Of a stretch of DNA of 64,000 nucleotides, positions 1 through 12,157 are shown one piece after another. Source of the DNA: Utricularia gibba. Its lineage: Eukaryota; Streptophyta; Magnoliopsida; Lamiales; Lentibulariaceae. Location of the stretch: NCBI GenBank assembly GCA_002189035.1, contig NEEC01000021.1, positions 1,488,001-1,552,000 on the forward strand, in the 5' to 3' direction. The position numbers and the translations under genes are program-made. Within the stretch, counting starts at the first letter, position 1. The number at the start of each line of letters is the position of its first letter. The notes beneath the pieces are model-generated. The model was not told where the DNA came from and did no database searches. It saw only the letters and a program-made list of their open reading frames with translations.

Positions 1-725
1 GTACAAAAGTGCCTTCAAAATATTCACGTGCTGCAGCAACAAGCATGAAAACCAAGCCACAGACGATTTCACAAGAAACTGACATGGAGTTCAACCAGTG
101 GACACTTTTGGAGGATGGGCTAGTTTTGGACAGTCTTCACCCAAATCTGCTGCTGCTGGGGAAAGTGATCATGCTAATTTAAAGGCATCCCATTGGCTTA
201 AAGGGGCTGTGAGAGTGAGGAGAACAGATCTCACATACATCGGTGCCGTTGACAAAGATAGCTGATTCCCCCCACCCCTCTCTTCGATTTGGACTTCTCC
301 TGCAGCTCACCGTAAAATATTTCCGGCTCGCAGCAACATCTCAAGGAGATACAGAGGGGCGCTAGTGCTGCAGCAGCAGCAGCAGCCAAGGAGATGAATA
401 GAAGTTGACTTGTAAGTGATCTGCACTTCTGGTCCTCATTGCTAACCATATATTGGATTGTGCAACTAGAGAGCGTTTGTTGTATATATAGAAGATGATT
501 GTTGTTAGCTGTATCTGGAAGTGGGAATGGACACATCTGTAGCTAGCTCTGTTTGTTACAATTCATCCTCATTTATTATATGATTCATGAGTTCAGTTCT
601 TGCTTTGATCTGTTAAACAAAAAATTTGAGTAGAAATCGAACCAAATTATGCAAAAGCATTTCCCGTCCCTGTATTCAGCATCTTGGATATACAAAACTG
701 TGCAGAAGCAGCACTACATGGTGAG
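1..725. other. Intergenic; no supported gene
   Basis: No reading frame here looks like a known protein. A CAG/CTG trinucleotide run lies at about 367-388, and a TATATATA stretch at about 482-490 could serve either strand. A minus-strand frame of about 100 codons (231-536) is low-complexity, with a poly-alanine run encoded by the trinucleotide repeat, and I do not call it a gene. The right part should hold the 3' UTR of the RopGEF gene. Confidence 0.5.
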
Positions 726-2773
726 CTAGCCACTGATATGGCACTCCATTGTTCTGTCAGCAAGCAGCACATCCTCAATCCATGCAACAATGTTGAATGC
801 CATTCCTTCTAATACCCTTGAGTAGCTCTCAAGCACAGCCTGTCCTACATCCTGTAGACAAACAAACAGAAAAATAAGAAGCCATCCGAACGTCGAGCAT
901 CAACACAAATCGCTATGACTTGCCTTGTTATACTGGATCTTGCTAGTATCAAGTGTAGTTTGGGAAAGTTCAGGGTATCTTTGTCTCAGGTAGAAGAGCA
1001 GCGTTTCTGCTCTTTCTGCAAGCAAGTAGTTTTTGTGGCTTTTTCCCATTTCGGAGATAAAGCCTTTCATCATCTCCCATGATGATTTAGAATATGCCGT
1101 GCAGATTTTCCGGCGCCATATGTGCATAGATGCTTCAACCTTGTCAGCAAGTTCAAGAGCCTCATGTTCAGAGGCTAAGCTGAGAGAGTCTAGCAGGTAG
1201 TTTGGTGAAAATTTTTCTGCATGGCACATGTAGCGGTAGATGCCATCTCCAACACTTTCCCTTCCACTCTGTATTCACAACACGAAATACAAAGATTTCG
1301 CAGCATATTCGGAGGCGGTGACAGGTAAAAGATAAAGCAAGATCAAAGCTAGCATGATTTTGCTACCTTGGGAAGTGAAGCAATGAATGATTCTGGGATA
1401 TGCATTTCTGAGAGGATTTCATTGTTGATCGCCATTGCAGCTTTGTAAATCTGATTAGCACAGTTACGGTTTTGCTTCAAGAGCTTCTTGAATTTCTCAG
1501 ACAACCCTTTTTCAGGGATACATGGAACTGGCAGCCACCATTTTTCCTCTTTTCTAGGCGTCAATGGCTGAATCATTCTCCTAAATGATCCTGAAAGACA
1601 AGAGTTGGCTGAAATGCTTCCCTGTTCTGCATAACAAAGCTCTGACTCCTTAAAACTATCCAATATTTCCTGCAAAGGAAACCGAAAAACTCATCCACTG
1701 TCATCAGCTTCAAACAAGACCAGAAAGATGGATTTCTGCATTACCAGGAGCATTGCATCCAGTTTCTTCAGTGCTGGAAGGTTAACGTAAATGTCTGGTC
1801 TTGGCCTGCTTATCATCACCTCTATAGTCGTCCCATCTTCTAAAGACTGCAAAGTTGGTGCAAATTCTAGTATGTAGTCACAGACAGATAAGAGGCATCT
1901 CATCTCTCTTCTCCACATCAGTTTCTTTTCAGGATGCAGAGGCTCTAATCTCTGATGCTGCCCAAATACAGAAGCTGCATTCACCAAAAACACTTGCCAT
2001 TTCACTGCTAAATCATGAAAGAACATGGCTGCTGTGGAGGGAGCGTTTCAACACTGAAAGAAATGTACATACCATAGAGGTTGGTGATGGCATTTGATAT
2101 TGTCACAGCACTGCAAACTCCTAATCCACTTCCAGACATGTCTTCCCCCAGCAGTAGTTTTGAAAACCGCTCCTTCATCAGCTCCATTTCTGCAAACACT
2201 CAGTTTGGGTGCAGTTTTTTCATCAGTTGCAGAAGCATCCATGAATATAGCATATCAGATCAGAAGATGGGTAAAAACAGGAGCACATTATATCAAAACT
2301 TCCCAATAAAATACAAGTACGTTACAGTAACTAAACTGAGGAAGCGAGCTTTGAAGTGCAGGAACAGGATATTCACCTAAATCGGCAGTCTGTTGATCAA
2401 ATCCATGCTCATCCCACCGTATCCGAAGTTTAGAGAGAGCTCTCCGTGCGGGTGTCTTGAGTCCGCGCCAGCTAATGGGAGAATTCACATCAGAGTAGCT
2501 GTTATCATCTGATAAGGCAGATGCCCCAGAATTAGTCCTAAGGTATGCCATAGAATCTCCGCTCAGGCGCGAGCAACTCATCGTTTCTGTTGCAGAATTA
2601 TCAGTTTGATCCATTGAAGAGGGCCAAGATTGAAAGCCTCCCAATGCAAAGTTCTCATCAGAAGTACGCAGGCTATCCATTTCACAACACTCCACCTTAA
2701 TTCGTAGAAATCTGCCAAGTAAGAAGTTGAGCTTCTCTTCAAGATTTCTGTTACCATACGGAGAATCAAGAAC
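726..2773 (-). CDS. RopGEF, PRONE-domain Rho-of-plants guanine nucleotide exchange factor
   Basis: RopGEFs activate plant ROP GTPases at the plasma membrane, usually downstream of receptor-like kinases, in polar growth and signalling. Exons read on the minus strand: 2377-2773, 2073-2189, 1745-1974, 1367-1669, 924-1268 and 726-851, all in consistent phase. The PRONE domain starts at [20 protein letters not shown] and continues through ISNAITNLY, the WRREM region, [42 protein letters not shown] and [11 protein letters not shown] to [20 protein letters not shown]. The N-terminal arm is serine-rich and the C-terminal tail very short. The last intron (852-923) has a GC donor. The first coding exon is unresolved: the frame stays open upstream of ATG 2680 to an acceptor at 2774 and reads into [18 protein letters not shown], so the start lies further upstream or at 2680 (474 aa). 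Family call is secure; the exact paralogue is not. Confidence 0.9.
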
Positions 2774-3895
2774 CTGGAACAGGGGAAGGTTTCAAAATTG
2801 AATATTTGAATACAATGTAACCCGGGAACGTCTCATAAAGAACAAGATGATGCTGAAACAAATGTCTCTTTTCCATTTTCAAGAAAAAATAAGCGAAAAG
2901 ACGACTGTTCTACATATATATTTGAGAAAAAGAAAAAGGCAAAGCTGAACAGCTGAAGGATTTCAAAACGCCATAAAAGAAAACGCCGGTTACAACATCG
3001 GGGAAAACAACGGCATCTTTATCTTTTAACGGCGACAATATGGCGCATTCACCTTTTCACGGAAGCTCTGAAGTTCGCGTGCACTTCGAAGAAACCATCT
3101 TCACGAAGAAGCTCCTGATCACGAAAAATGTATCTTAAGTACAACACTTTTTCCACCCATTTCAGTAAAAACCTCTTCTTTATATCTCATTGCCACTCTT
3201 TCTGATTCGGAGGAAAGAAAATCAAGAACTTGGGATAGAAACATGATGTGGGTTTTTGTTGAAACACATGTTCAATGCTTGCTTTCAGTCATTATTGGGA
3301 AATCAAGGCGTTGATATGATGCTGTCCCTTGCCTCTTGTCTAAAGCAAAATAAGTGTTGTGAATTATGGCCTTGGCCAGTTGGAGCTAGAGGTAAGAGAG
3401 TAGACGAGATCTTGAGAAGATGCTGCTTAATCCAAGTAAAAAAAAAGGTCAACTTCACTTCATTTGATAATGTTGAAGAGGATGGTTAGGACAAACAAAG
3501 TTCAAGCTCCCAGATTAAAATTCTAAACAGCTATGGATTGCAGCCCAAGAGGATGGTTAGGATGGCAGCACGTCGTTGCAACGGTAAAAAATTGATTTTT
3601 ATATGAACCCATCATGCTTTCTTCTTCACTTCCAGTAGATTAGCATAGCCTTGGATTTGAATCGTCATCAATGAAATCTGAAGCTAATGCTTTAAAGTCA
3701 TTTATATGCAGAGACTAATTGCAGATGCTACAGCTGAAAAATATACATTAAAACAGACACGGACAAAAGCCCCGCTCAGAATTGAACTTCTCCGTGACCT
3801 GGGGGAACCCCTCTTCGGCAAAACTGACGGCGCGACGGTGAGTAATTTGTTCCCGAGGTGGGCAATTGGGCCGTCGGGGTATCGCCGGAGTTCTG
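2774..3895. other. Intergenic region between divergent RopGEF and small-protein genes
   Basis: This should contain the missing 5' exon(s) and promoter of the minus-strand RopGEF gene and the promoter of the plus-strand gene starting at 3896. I could not find an ATG-to-donor exon whose phase fits the RopGEF acceptor at 2774. A minus-strand ATG at about 3099 opens a short frame that hits TGA after 13 codons. Confidence 0.4.
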
Positions 3896-4950
3896 ATGGA
3901 GGAGCCAAATGCGGTTTCCCGTAGTAGGAAGCGGCCCCATGAAGATTCCTCATCCCAGAATTCTACTTTCTACAAGATGCGGTCTACTGTCAGAGACCTT
4001 CGTCCCCATTTTATCGAGGTGCGATTGTTGCGCCCCCTCTGTTTCAACGTTTTTCGATGTTTTTTCCGTGCGCATGTTGCTATATCCAGGACGACTAGAC
4101 AATGTTTACCGCCGTGATGAACTGTAGGCATGGGAATCCAGCAAATCTCTGCCTTTCTGAGACTCCTTTACATTCTCTTGTTCTGCTGGATTTTACTCCT
4201 TTTTGTTATAATTGTTTTGAATTCTTCTGTCTTTTTCGTGTGTCTTCTTCGAGGTGTGAAGTGTGTTGCTTTAGTGGCTACTTAGGCTATACTGCTGTGC
4301 TTATATGCATAAAAAATGGCGCTCACTGTTGGTTTTTTGAATGTTTCAGTTGCTCAAGACTCCTGATTTTAGAAATTGCAAAGCTGCTAAGGATATCCTT
4401 GAAGGTTAGATTTTTCATGATCCATCATACATTTCTCCTTGTCAAATGAAGCTGTAAGACAGATTGGAACAATGTGCTTTATGATTACAAGATTGGATGT
4501 GTTGTCCTCCAATTTGGGTTGGGAACTCTAAGATAAAATCCCAGACTCCGGAGAAGTAGAACTCTATGATTACATTTTGGGATTGTTTCTGGGATATGTT
4601 TGGAGCACTAAATCCACAGTGCATTTAAATGATCGCATATCTATTCCGCAGGGATGAAGCTTTTGATGGAATTATGCAAGCAAGCAGCTGACCAAACGGT
4701 GGTGCTGAAGAAATGCAGTAATGCTGGCCTTGCCAACGGACAGGATTCTACCGGAAATCAACAAGATACAAAACCAGACATAAAGCCTCCCATTGATGAT
4801 GTATCCATGGTCACCCCTCATAATGAAGCGACACAGATTGTAGGTGGCTCAGCTTTTGGATGGAACTTCATCACTTTCAAGGGTAGTGACTCGGTGTACT
4901 ACGGTCGAACAAAAGATGCTTTTCGGGCCACAAAACCCAAGTCTGAGTAG
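3896..4950 (+). CDS. Small conserved plant protein of unknown function
   Basis: Three exons in phase: 3896-4018, 4350-4404 and 4652-4950, giving about 158 residues. The first exon is hydrophilic and contains a nuclear-localisation-like SRSRKRPHED. The middle exon encodes LLKTPDFRNCKAAKDILEG, and the last begins MKLLMELCKQ and carries an aromatic, glycine-rich end (IVGGSAFGWNFITFKGSD, then VYYGRTKDAFRA). The regular exon phases and the compact C-terminal motif argue for a real gene. I have a vague memory of similar uncharacterised plant proteins, possibly annotated as maternal-effect embryo arrest proteins, but cannot confirm it and assign no function. The start is the first ATG giving an open exon to a good donor (GAG|GTGCGA). 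Confidence 0.7.
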
Positions 4951-5302
4951 ACTTTGATCCAAAGTGCCCTTTGCTGCTTGGAACCATAGCTAGGAACCTT
5001 AACTCCCTGGAATTCTTCCATTTAACAGCAACTTGTTGACAGCTACAATTAACAAGTTGATGGTGGTTTTGTTGCCTTACACGAGGTGTTTGCTCGGCTT
5101 TTTCTTAGAATGAGTGCAATGAGCAAAAATAAACGGTTCTAAAATCTGTCCACTACAAAATGAAAACCCAGGAAAGAAGAGTAATCCAGCAAAGGTGAGC
5201 CATCTTTGATGAAAATGGAGCAATCGATTCTGTCCGAGAAGTTTTCAGCTTTCTTGTTCTCCAGAAGTCATCCTCATTCTTGCACTAATTATCATCATAG
5301 TC

Positions 5303-6105
5303 CTAGATATCATCGTAATCTCTAAACATGGTGGGGTAATAATCTTCAAGTTCAATGGCAGCAAAGTAATGCATTGCTTCTTCTCCATTCTTGAAAATGT
5401 CATACCAATCCTCATCCTCCTCATCTTCATCTTCATACCAGACGATGTCGCCTTCGTTATAATAATCATTGCACTGCGCACGATGAGTTTGAATCCTCAT
5501 AATCATCATTATAAATATCACTATCACGGTTATTCCTGTCAGCCAGTCCTGAGATTTTCATGTTTTGGAACTCCTCCATGAATTTTTGATCCAGTTCCGC
5601 CCAACAGCCGTTGACATACCACTACACAAGATGCTTGCTTTGCATTTTTTGATGATATACTTGACAACTTCACACCTGTTGAATCCACTGACAATCTCCA
5701 GATTCTTCAGATTTGGTAATGAGCCCATTGCCTTTGTTTCCATCCAATTTGAAGTATTCAAAATCATCAACTTCCTTCAGGTTCAAAGTGGTGATATACT
5801 TCACGTATTTCACAATAACCTGGAGAGCTGGAGCTTTTATATAGCATACACTGTTCTGCAATCAGCTCAGAGCTTTTATCACGAGCAACACCAGCGACCT
5901 TGAGCTTTTGCAATGATCGAGAACTTCTGGCAAGGCCTAGTTGTAGGATTTTTCGATTTGTTTCCGCTTCTGGGACTTGCAACCTTCCTCCATTTCTATC
6001 TGTTGCCAAACAGAAGCTTCCAGTACCACTTTTAGTCAGGGTTTTGGAACTGCTAGTACCACAGTGAGTGTCTCCTACTTCTGATTCCTCGATTTTCCCT
6101 GCCAT
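5303..6105 (-). pseudogene. Decayed F-box/LRR gene (SKIP19/FBL-like)
   Basis: Minus-strand pieces in different frames resemble the C-terminal half of plant F-box/LRR proteins: LARSSRSLQKLKVAG, then YITTLNL and FEYFKLDGNK, then SLPNLKNLEIVSGF, then ELDQKFMEEFQNMKISGLAD, then an acidic tyrosine-rich tail (EDEDEEDEDWYDIF ... DDI, stop). SKIP19-like F-box proteins typically end in such an Asp/Tyr-rich tail. At least three frame changes separate the pieces and no F-box domain is visible, so it cannot make a normal protein. Some breaks could be assembly errors, but their number and the missing N-terminal half favour a pseudogene. Confidence 0.55.
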
Positions 6106-7176
6106 GCTGTACTGTAATTTAAATTCAAATTCGGATTATCGAAAAAATCAGTATTCTTGCATAGATTTTGCATTAGGATCTTTGAAATCCATGTGGATGA
6201 AGATATGTGTCCGTGGTGATGGTAGCGTTATCTACATATCTTCAGGAAATGGGGCCCCAACACTGGATTCCCAGTGATGTCATTCTCACTAGACTCTTGG
6301 CTACTTTTGCACCTAAAAGTCCTTTTTTATTTGTGATTTGCATTCTTGCCCCTGCATATCATGAGAACCTGCTATAATCTTCCCTCACATGGTCAAGTAT
6401 TTGATCTAGAATGTTGCTGAAGAGGGGAGAATAGAAGACTTTCATGTGTGAAAGAGGTGCACCAGATTGTGGTACTGGTTGGAAATATTTGCAATCTGAG
6501 TTAGGTGCTGAATCAAGGACTAAAGCTTGAAATTAATGAAGTTTGAAGGCTTGGAGAACAATTATGTGGTGGCTTTTATAGGAAAAAATCTATTGGAGGT
6601 TCCCGAGTAACAGTGACTGAGAAGGAAAGAGACAAGTTCCCTTCCCAGCAAAACCAAGAAAACAGCAAGTGTTTTAGATAAGAATATTTCAAAGATATGG
6701 TGAGTTCAGCAGTTGTCTATCTTAACTGATACAACCTGCTCCATGGTCTCGATCTTTGATCCATGGTTCCTTCACTTATCTCTGTCTATCCATTTCAGTT
6801 TGGAAACACTTTCTGAGCTTACAATAATATTTTTGCATTATTAGCTCAAACACTGCTTTCATCTTCTGATTTTGCTTTGATCTGCTTGCTGTAATGAAGA
6901 GCAGATGTGTGTTGATCTTTTGATATCCTGTAAGAACTGTGATAGTTTTCTTTTGCAAGAGGCTTTTCAGGCGTAAGTTTCCCCTATGCAGCAACGGTTA
7001 CTCATCAAGCAGGATGCCATTTCCCCTTCTCTACGCTTCATAGGCTTTTGACTTGTTTTTCTGCTTGGGTTGAAATCTATTCCATTTGCACGCTGTATTC
7101 TTAGTTTTGTTTTCATTCTACATTGGGCTGTTTTTGTGTTTACAGTGACCTCAAAGCAAGTAAACTCAACGTTTGC

Positions 7177-8515
7177 ATGGATCAGAGGGATTCAACTATT
7201 CCTTTAAATGTTTCGGCTTCATATTACCTTCATCCCAGCACCTCTGAGTCCATCACAGGGTTGCAAAACCCACCTGGCATGAATCCATTATCGAATGCCC
7301 CTATGCATTTTTCCATGCCACCATTGCCCCTGGATGCTTCAACAACAATGCCTGGTCATACTGTGGCAGGTCCACCTTCAGGAATGCACCAAGGTGAGCC
7401 AGTGAGAAGGAAACGAGGAAGACCTCGAAAGTATGGACATGATGCGGGTGTTTCTTTGGCATTAAAACCTCCTGTATCTAACCTAATACCTGCTCAGAAA
7501 TGGAGAGGGAGGCCACCAGGGTCAGGCCGTAAGGAGCAACACTATGATCTAGGTAGCTTTTGCTGTGAACTCTGTCCTTGTTTTCTTATCAGGAGCCTTC
7601 TTCTTCTATCAAATCTCATTCATAATTGCTTGGAGAGCTATGTTTGTGAATGCTTTTAATCTGATAAATATTTGCTGTAAGTCAGGTGGATCCATGTTTA
7701 GTGGTGCAGGAACAATGACTCCACATATCATTAATGTGAATGCTGGAGAGGTGCGTGGAGAACACATTGTGTCTTTTTTGTTTCTTTGTCTAATCCTCCT
7801 TCCCACAGGACATCAAACGAAAAGTGCTGTCTATTTTGCATGGGCGAAAAGCAGTAGTACTCTTATCAGCATTTGGTTCTATCTCAGCTGCAAATATCAG
7901 AACATCAAGTTCTGCTGGGAGCATCACTTATGAGGTCTAAACAACAAATATACTAAAACAATTTCCAGTCTATATTCTTCTGTTTCCTTTTGTGGTATAC
8001 ATCAAAAAATCATCTACAAGAACAGCAGCCACTGAGAATGAGGATGGTTTGTTAATCCTTCTGTAGGGGCATTTCGACATTGTTAGCTTATCCGGATCAT
8101 ATGTTAATGATCTTCATGCCCCTCATGGAGCCATGACTGGTGGCTTGAACATTAGTTTCACCGGCCCTGATGGGCGTCTCATCGGTGGCTCTGTTGATGA
8201 AGCACTCATTGCTGCAACTCCTGTTCAGGTACCATGCATCAAATCCCTTTGCAGACCTTGCATTGTCTGTGTGTTTCTGTTTTTTTTTCTTTTCTTTTAG
8301 CTTTTACTGCCATGGAAACACTCACCACCATAAATTCCCAGGTAGTTTTGGGAATCTTGGTACCTTCCAATGCAAAGCCCAAGACTAGAGCTCCTGAATA
8401 CCAAGAAGCTTCAGGAGGGTATGATCGTCAACCTGGTAGTTCATTTACTCCAGCTAACGTGCAGCAGCCTTCTCATAATATGGCTTCCATGGGTGGTTGG
8501 CAGAGTCCCAGATGA
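7177..8515 (+). CDS. AHL protein with two AT-hooks and a PPC/DUF296 domain
   Basis: AT-hook motif nuclear-localised proteins bind AT-rich DNA through RGRP hooks and multimerise through the PPC domain to regulate transcription. Exons: 7177-7552, 7686-7750, 7809-7934, 8067-8228 and 8342-8515. The first exon has a proline/methionine-rich N-terminus, then two hooks: RRKRGRPRKYG and KWRGRPPGSGRKEQ. The PPC domain runs from TPHIINVNAGEDIKRKVLS through GSISAANIRTSSSAGSITYE, GHFDIVSLSGSYV and GGLNISFTGPDGRLIGGSVD to VQVVLGILVP, followed by a glutamine/serine-rich tail ending GGWQSPR. Multi-exon structure and two hooks fit the intron-containing AHL clade. A 5' UTR intron is likely (donor near 6973, acceptor ending near 7145). 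The start is the first ATG after that acceptor that precedes the conserved frame. Confidence 0.92.
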
Positions 8516-9002
8516 GGAACCTGGTGCACCCAAAATGTAACTTTCGGCTCGATTTTTCAATTATGTAACTTGCTGCTACAGCTAACACTGCTTTACAAAA
8601 CTGCTGTTCTTGCCAATAGAGATCATAACACTGTATGTTCACTGTTTGCTTAGTGTTGTTTCATTTCAAGTTTAATGAACACTTGGCAGTATGAAGTTGC
8701 TCATATAAACTGTACAACGATGGTTGGAAGCTTCATAACATATGGAAAAAAAAAAAAAAAAACAGAAGAAGAAGAAGAAAACCAGAAACGAAATCCATTG
8801 CAGAGGAATGTATCCAACAAGCCGAACATTTCAGATTCTAAGGTTGCTGCACGGTGGATATGTATAAATAACACAAGGGAGGAACAACAAGAACACATAC
8901 AACCAATACATCACGGCTTCGAGACATTCAAATGACACAACTTGCAAAAAAATGCAGAACTACACACCTTGTACATTCTCATTGATCCTGAACCAGAGTA
9001 AC
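8516..9002. other. Convergent 3' ends of AHL and MCTP genes
   Basis: Gap between convergent genes, expected to hold both 3' UTRs. A poly-A run followed by GAA repeats lies at about 8745-8780. Nothing else recognisable. Confidence 0.5.
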
Positions 9003-12000
9003 TCATAGCATGCTATCATTCTTTGCAGGAAGTCGCCGAAAGAAATTGAGAGGTCCTGGAGGAAGCTTATGTCGGAATCTCGGATGCCGCATGGTGTAAA
9101 TACCAGCCACGAAAACCAGCAATTTAAATGGCAGATAGTAGATCAAAAAGGCAGCTAGTAAGCAGGCCAGCATGAATATAATAGTGGCACGCGGATCACG
9201 CCAGCTTAGAAGTGCTTGAAATCTTTCACCTTGGGAGGCTATATCTCCAATAATAGTCTGGAGTCGGCCGGCCACACTTCTTAGCCGATCATACCTCATT
9301 CGTACAAGATCATCAGTACGATTGGAAGGGAAAGGATCAAACTCCTCGTCTAGCTCATCAGGGTGAACTGAATCAGCACATGATAGCCTTATGTTCATGT
9401 GAGGTGGATACATTGGCCGAGAGCGATAGTTCCATGCTCCAATAAGGAACAGATAAAGGCAAAGCGTCGGGAGGATCAGTTCAGGTAAACTAATCAGCAT
9501 AACGAAGAGAACATGGACCAGAACAGTTGTCACAGTGTTCTTCCAGATGCAAACATCATTTAACCATCTCCCAGCAGCAAGCAGTCCACTGACAACTTGC
9601 AGCACCCTGAAAAAGTTAGCCTTACTACGCCTCATGCTCCAGATATGTGAGTCGGCATCGGTCATATATTCTATCACTTCTCTTCTGAGAGGGGGTTCTG
9701 CACGGCTTAGACGAGCAGCCACTATATTTACAGCTTGGTGACGAAGCATTTCGAGCTGGGGTATTGAAAGTGGCATCTTGTAGTGCATTTTGGGTAACAG
9801 AGGTTTTGTATAGAGGTGCATCATGTTAGCTAGCGACGTGCAGGAAAACCGAATCGCCAAATGCACTTCCCCCATCTTTTTTACACCAGAATGATGCAGT
9901 ACCAGCAAAGGGTATGAATGAGTGTAAACTCTTCCTGTCTCAAGAGTTGATATTCGAATGCGAACTTTTCCAATCTTCTGGTCCCTCTGGCCATTTGAGC
10001 CCTTTTCACTGATTTCTCCATTATCAAAAACACCAACAGTTAACACAGTAGATGGATCATAAACTTCCCAAGTGTACTGCTCATTGTACTTTGGATTGAG
10101 GTTGTCAGTAATTGTTCTTGTCCTAACCCATTTGTGCCCATATTTTGCAACACAGAAAGTATCCGATGTACCCCTGCCATTTTTTGTCTTCATTGGAGTA
10201 AGAGCATCAGCATTCAATATACCGAGTTCAAGAACACCAATAGGAGGCTTCCATAGTTGTTTTGCGGATGGCCTGAGATCACTGCTGTAATGTGTGGATT
10301 CATCAAGGACATGATAGCCACCTTCAAGGCAGACACGAAGATGAATCCTGCTTGCAAATTTATGATTCTTTGGCTCCTCCACATCTGTTGAACTAGGTTT
10401 CTGAAGGTTAAACCATCGAGGTTGAATCAATCTATCATCAAGCCGCCTTTCAACCATCGTCAAAGGTATGAAAACTTTACCAAGATTCTCATCTTTTTTT
10501 GGAGCCACATGATCCTCAACCAGGAGTATGAGATGATCCTCAAAAGGTTCAGCAGTAACAAACATGAATTCCTCGTTCCAGGTAACATTTGAGCTCTGAG
10601 CCATTACTGGTCTTGTCTTCAGACTTTGGCTGCCAATCTGTATCTTAACAAGAACGCTGGGAACACGATTCCTTTCATAAACAACCAAGTCTTGAACCTC
10701 AATCACATTAACACGTACGTACCACAGCCTTGGAGCATGGTAGACTTTGGAACGGATAAGTGCTGAAGGGTTTGAAGTATCATCGAAACCAGATGCATCT
10801 GTATGCAAAGCATCAGCAAATGCCTCATCAGCTTGAGTGCCAACCCAGACAGCAAGCATCAGTTCACCTTTCCTTTTTTCACCCTTCTTGTCCTCAAGTC
10901 TATACCACTCTGGAGCCAATGGACTGTCCGGTGGAACACGCGTAGGGATATCATGTAGATCAAATCTGACATGCCCCACAAAATCATTTTTGGCCATATC
11001 CTTGTCTTTAACCACAACTTCAAGAACAGATGACTGAAGTCTGTCTCGGGAAAAAGTAAACACAGTGTTCCACTCAGGGTTGTGGTTCTTCTCATAGTGC
11101 TTAGTGACTCCTCTGTAGTTTCCAAGCCTTACTTCCACAAAAGGATCAACACCCCCAGTAAGATCCTTGTGAGGAAGATCACGAGCTTTTACAACTCGAA
11201 CAAAGAGAAAATGCATCGGTTCGACGAGATCATAGATGCTAGATCTGTTCTCAGTGCGCCTAACCCGTCCTCCAACAACCTGTCCACCTCCAAGAAACGG
11301 GTTTGTTTCCTTGAGTGAAAATTCAGCAGGATGAGGTGAAGGGCGAGGGTACATCATATGTCCTACTTGTGGTGGTAAAGGTTGTGGTCTCATCTCACCG
11401 ACCCCAAATGCGACTGCCTGCTGAGGAGGTGGAGTAGATGGTTCATTCTGACTTTTTGGGTGAGCTATATCATACAAAGTTTGCCTCAATCCCTTTTTCA
11501 CCTTGGGGACTCCTCCACCACTGAATCTTCGACCCTAGGTGGCAATTCGCTTTGGCTGGTGTGAAGACTGGCATACGTAGATGTGGAAATCATCTCAGGA
11601 ACAGGAGTGGAAAACCTTATAGACGGATCATCAGTTAAGTACACTTTCAGAGCAAGCTCTCCCTTTGCCTTTGAGAACATACGCCCTTTTTCCAAGGGAT
11701 AATCGAACACAACGGCATTAGAGAAAGGGACAAATGAGGTACCATTTATTCGAACTTTTCCAAGGGAAGATCTAGACTCGGTGCTCTTGTTGAAGCTATA
11801 TACATGTGCCTCCAGAGTGAGATCCTGGACATTACTTGGATTTGATATGTTGAAGTAGAAGGTTTCATTCCAGTAAGGATCGAGATCCTTCTCTTTTATT
11901 GTGGTTCGAAATGTCTGGTCATCAAAGTTAAGTTCAACGAAAGCATTGGATGCGCCCTGGCCATCTTTGGCTACAAGATTGTGAGCTCTCACAACTTCCA

Positions 12001-12022
12001 CTGCCAGCTTGAGATTGCTCAT
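9003..12022 (-). CDS. MCTP, multiple C2 domain and transmembrane protein (QUIRKY-like), with one frame break
   Basis: MCTPs tether ER to plasma membrane, notably at plasmodesmata, through C2 domains and a C-terminal hydrophobic module. The gene is intronless and read in two frames: 12022 to a TGA at about 11500, then an overlapping frame to 9003. The first part (about 174 aa) holds C2A (LKLAVEVVRAHNLVAKDGQG). The second holds three more C2 domains (FLFVRVVKARDLPHKDLTGG; WYVRVNVIEVQDLVVYERNR; GVLELGILNADALTPMKTKN), then the phosphoribosyltransferase C-terminal module with two hydrophobic stretches (VLFVMLISLPELILPTLCLY; IIFMLACLLAAFLIYYLPFK). One extra C in the CCCC run (plus strand 11505-11508) would join both halves into about 1006 aa, the normal four-C2 length, so the break is probably an assembly error. 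Both halves look fully conserved. Confidence 0.93.
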
Positions 12023-12089
12023 TGCCTATCTAGACTGCATATAACGCGGTGCCTGCTCTGAAAGTTGAGAAAGCCAACAATAAATTATC

Positions 12090-12157
12090 CTTAAAGATCA
12101 AGAGAACGACATGATACAAGGATCTTAAAGATCAAGAGAACGACATGATACGAGGTT
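12090..12157. repeat. 34-bp tandem duplication in the MCTP 5' leader region
   Basis: A unit beginning CTTAAAGATCAAGAGAACGA occurs twice head to tail (12090-12123 and 12124-12157), with a few mismatches only at the end of the second copy. It lies about 70 bases upstream of the MCTP ATG, in probable 5' UTR or UTR intron. Confidence 0.85.

Noticed and set aside
231-536. Minus-strand 101-codon frame with a poly-alanine run
   Set aside because: The alanines come from a CTG repeat, there is no family resemblance, and supporting exons could not be defined.
9003-11501. MCTP as two separate genes (174 aa and 832 aa)
   Set aside because: The frames overlap by four bases and together make one standard four-C2 MCTP. 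A one-base gap in a C run explains the split.
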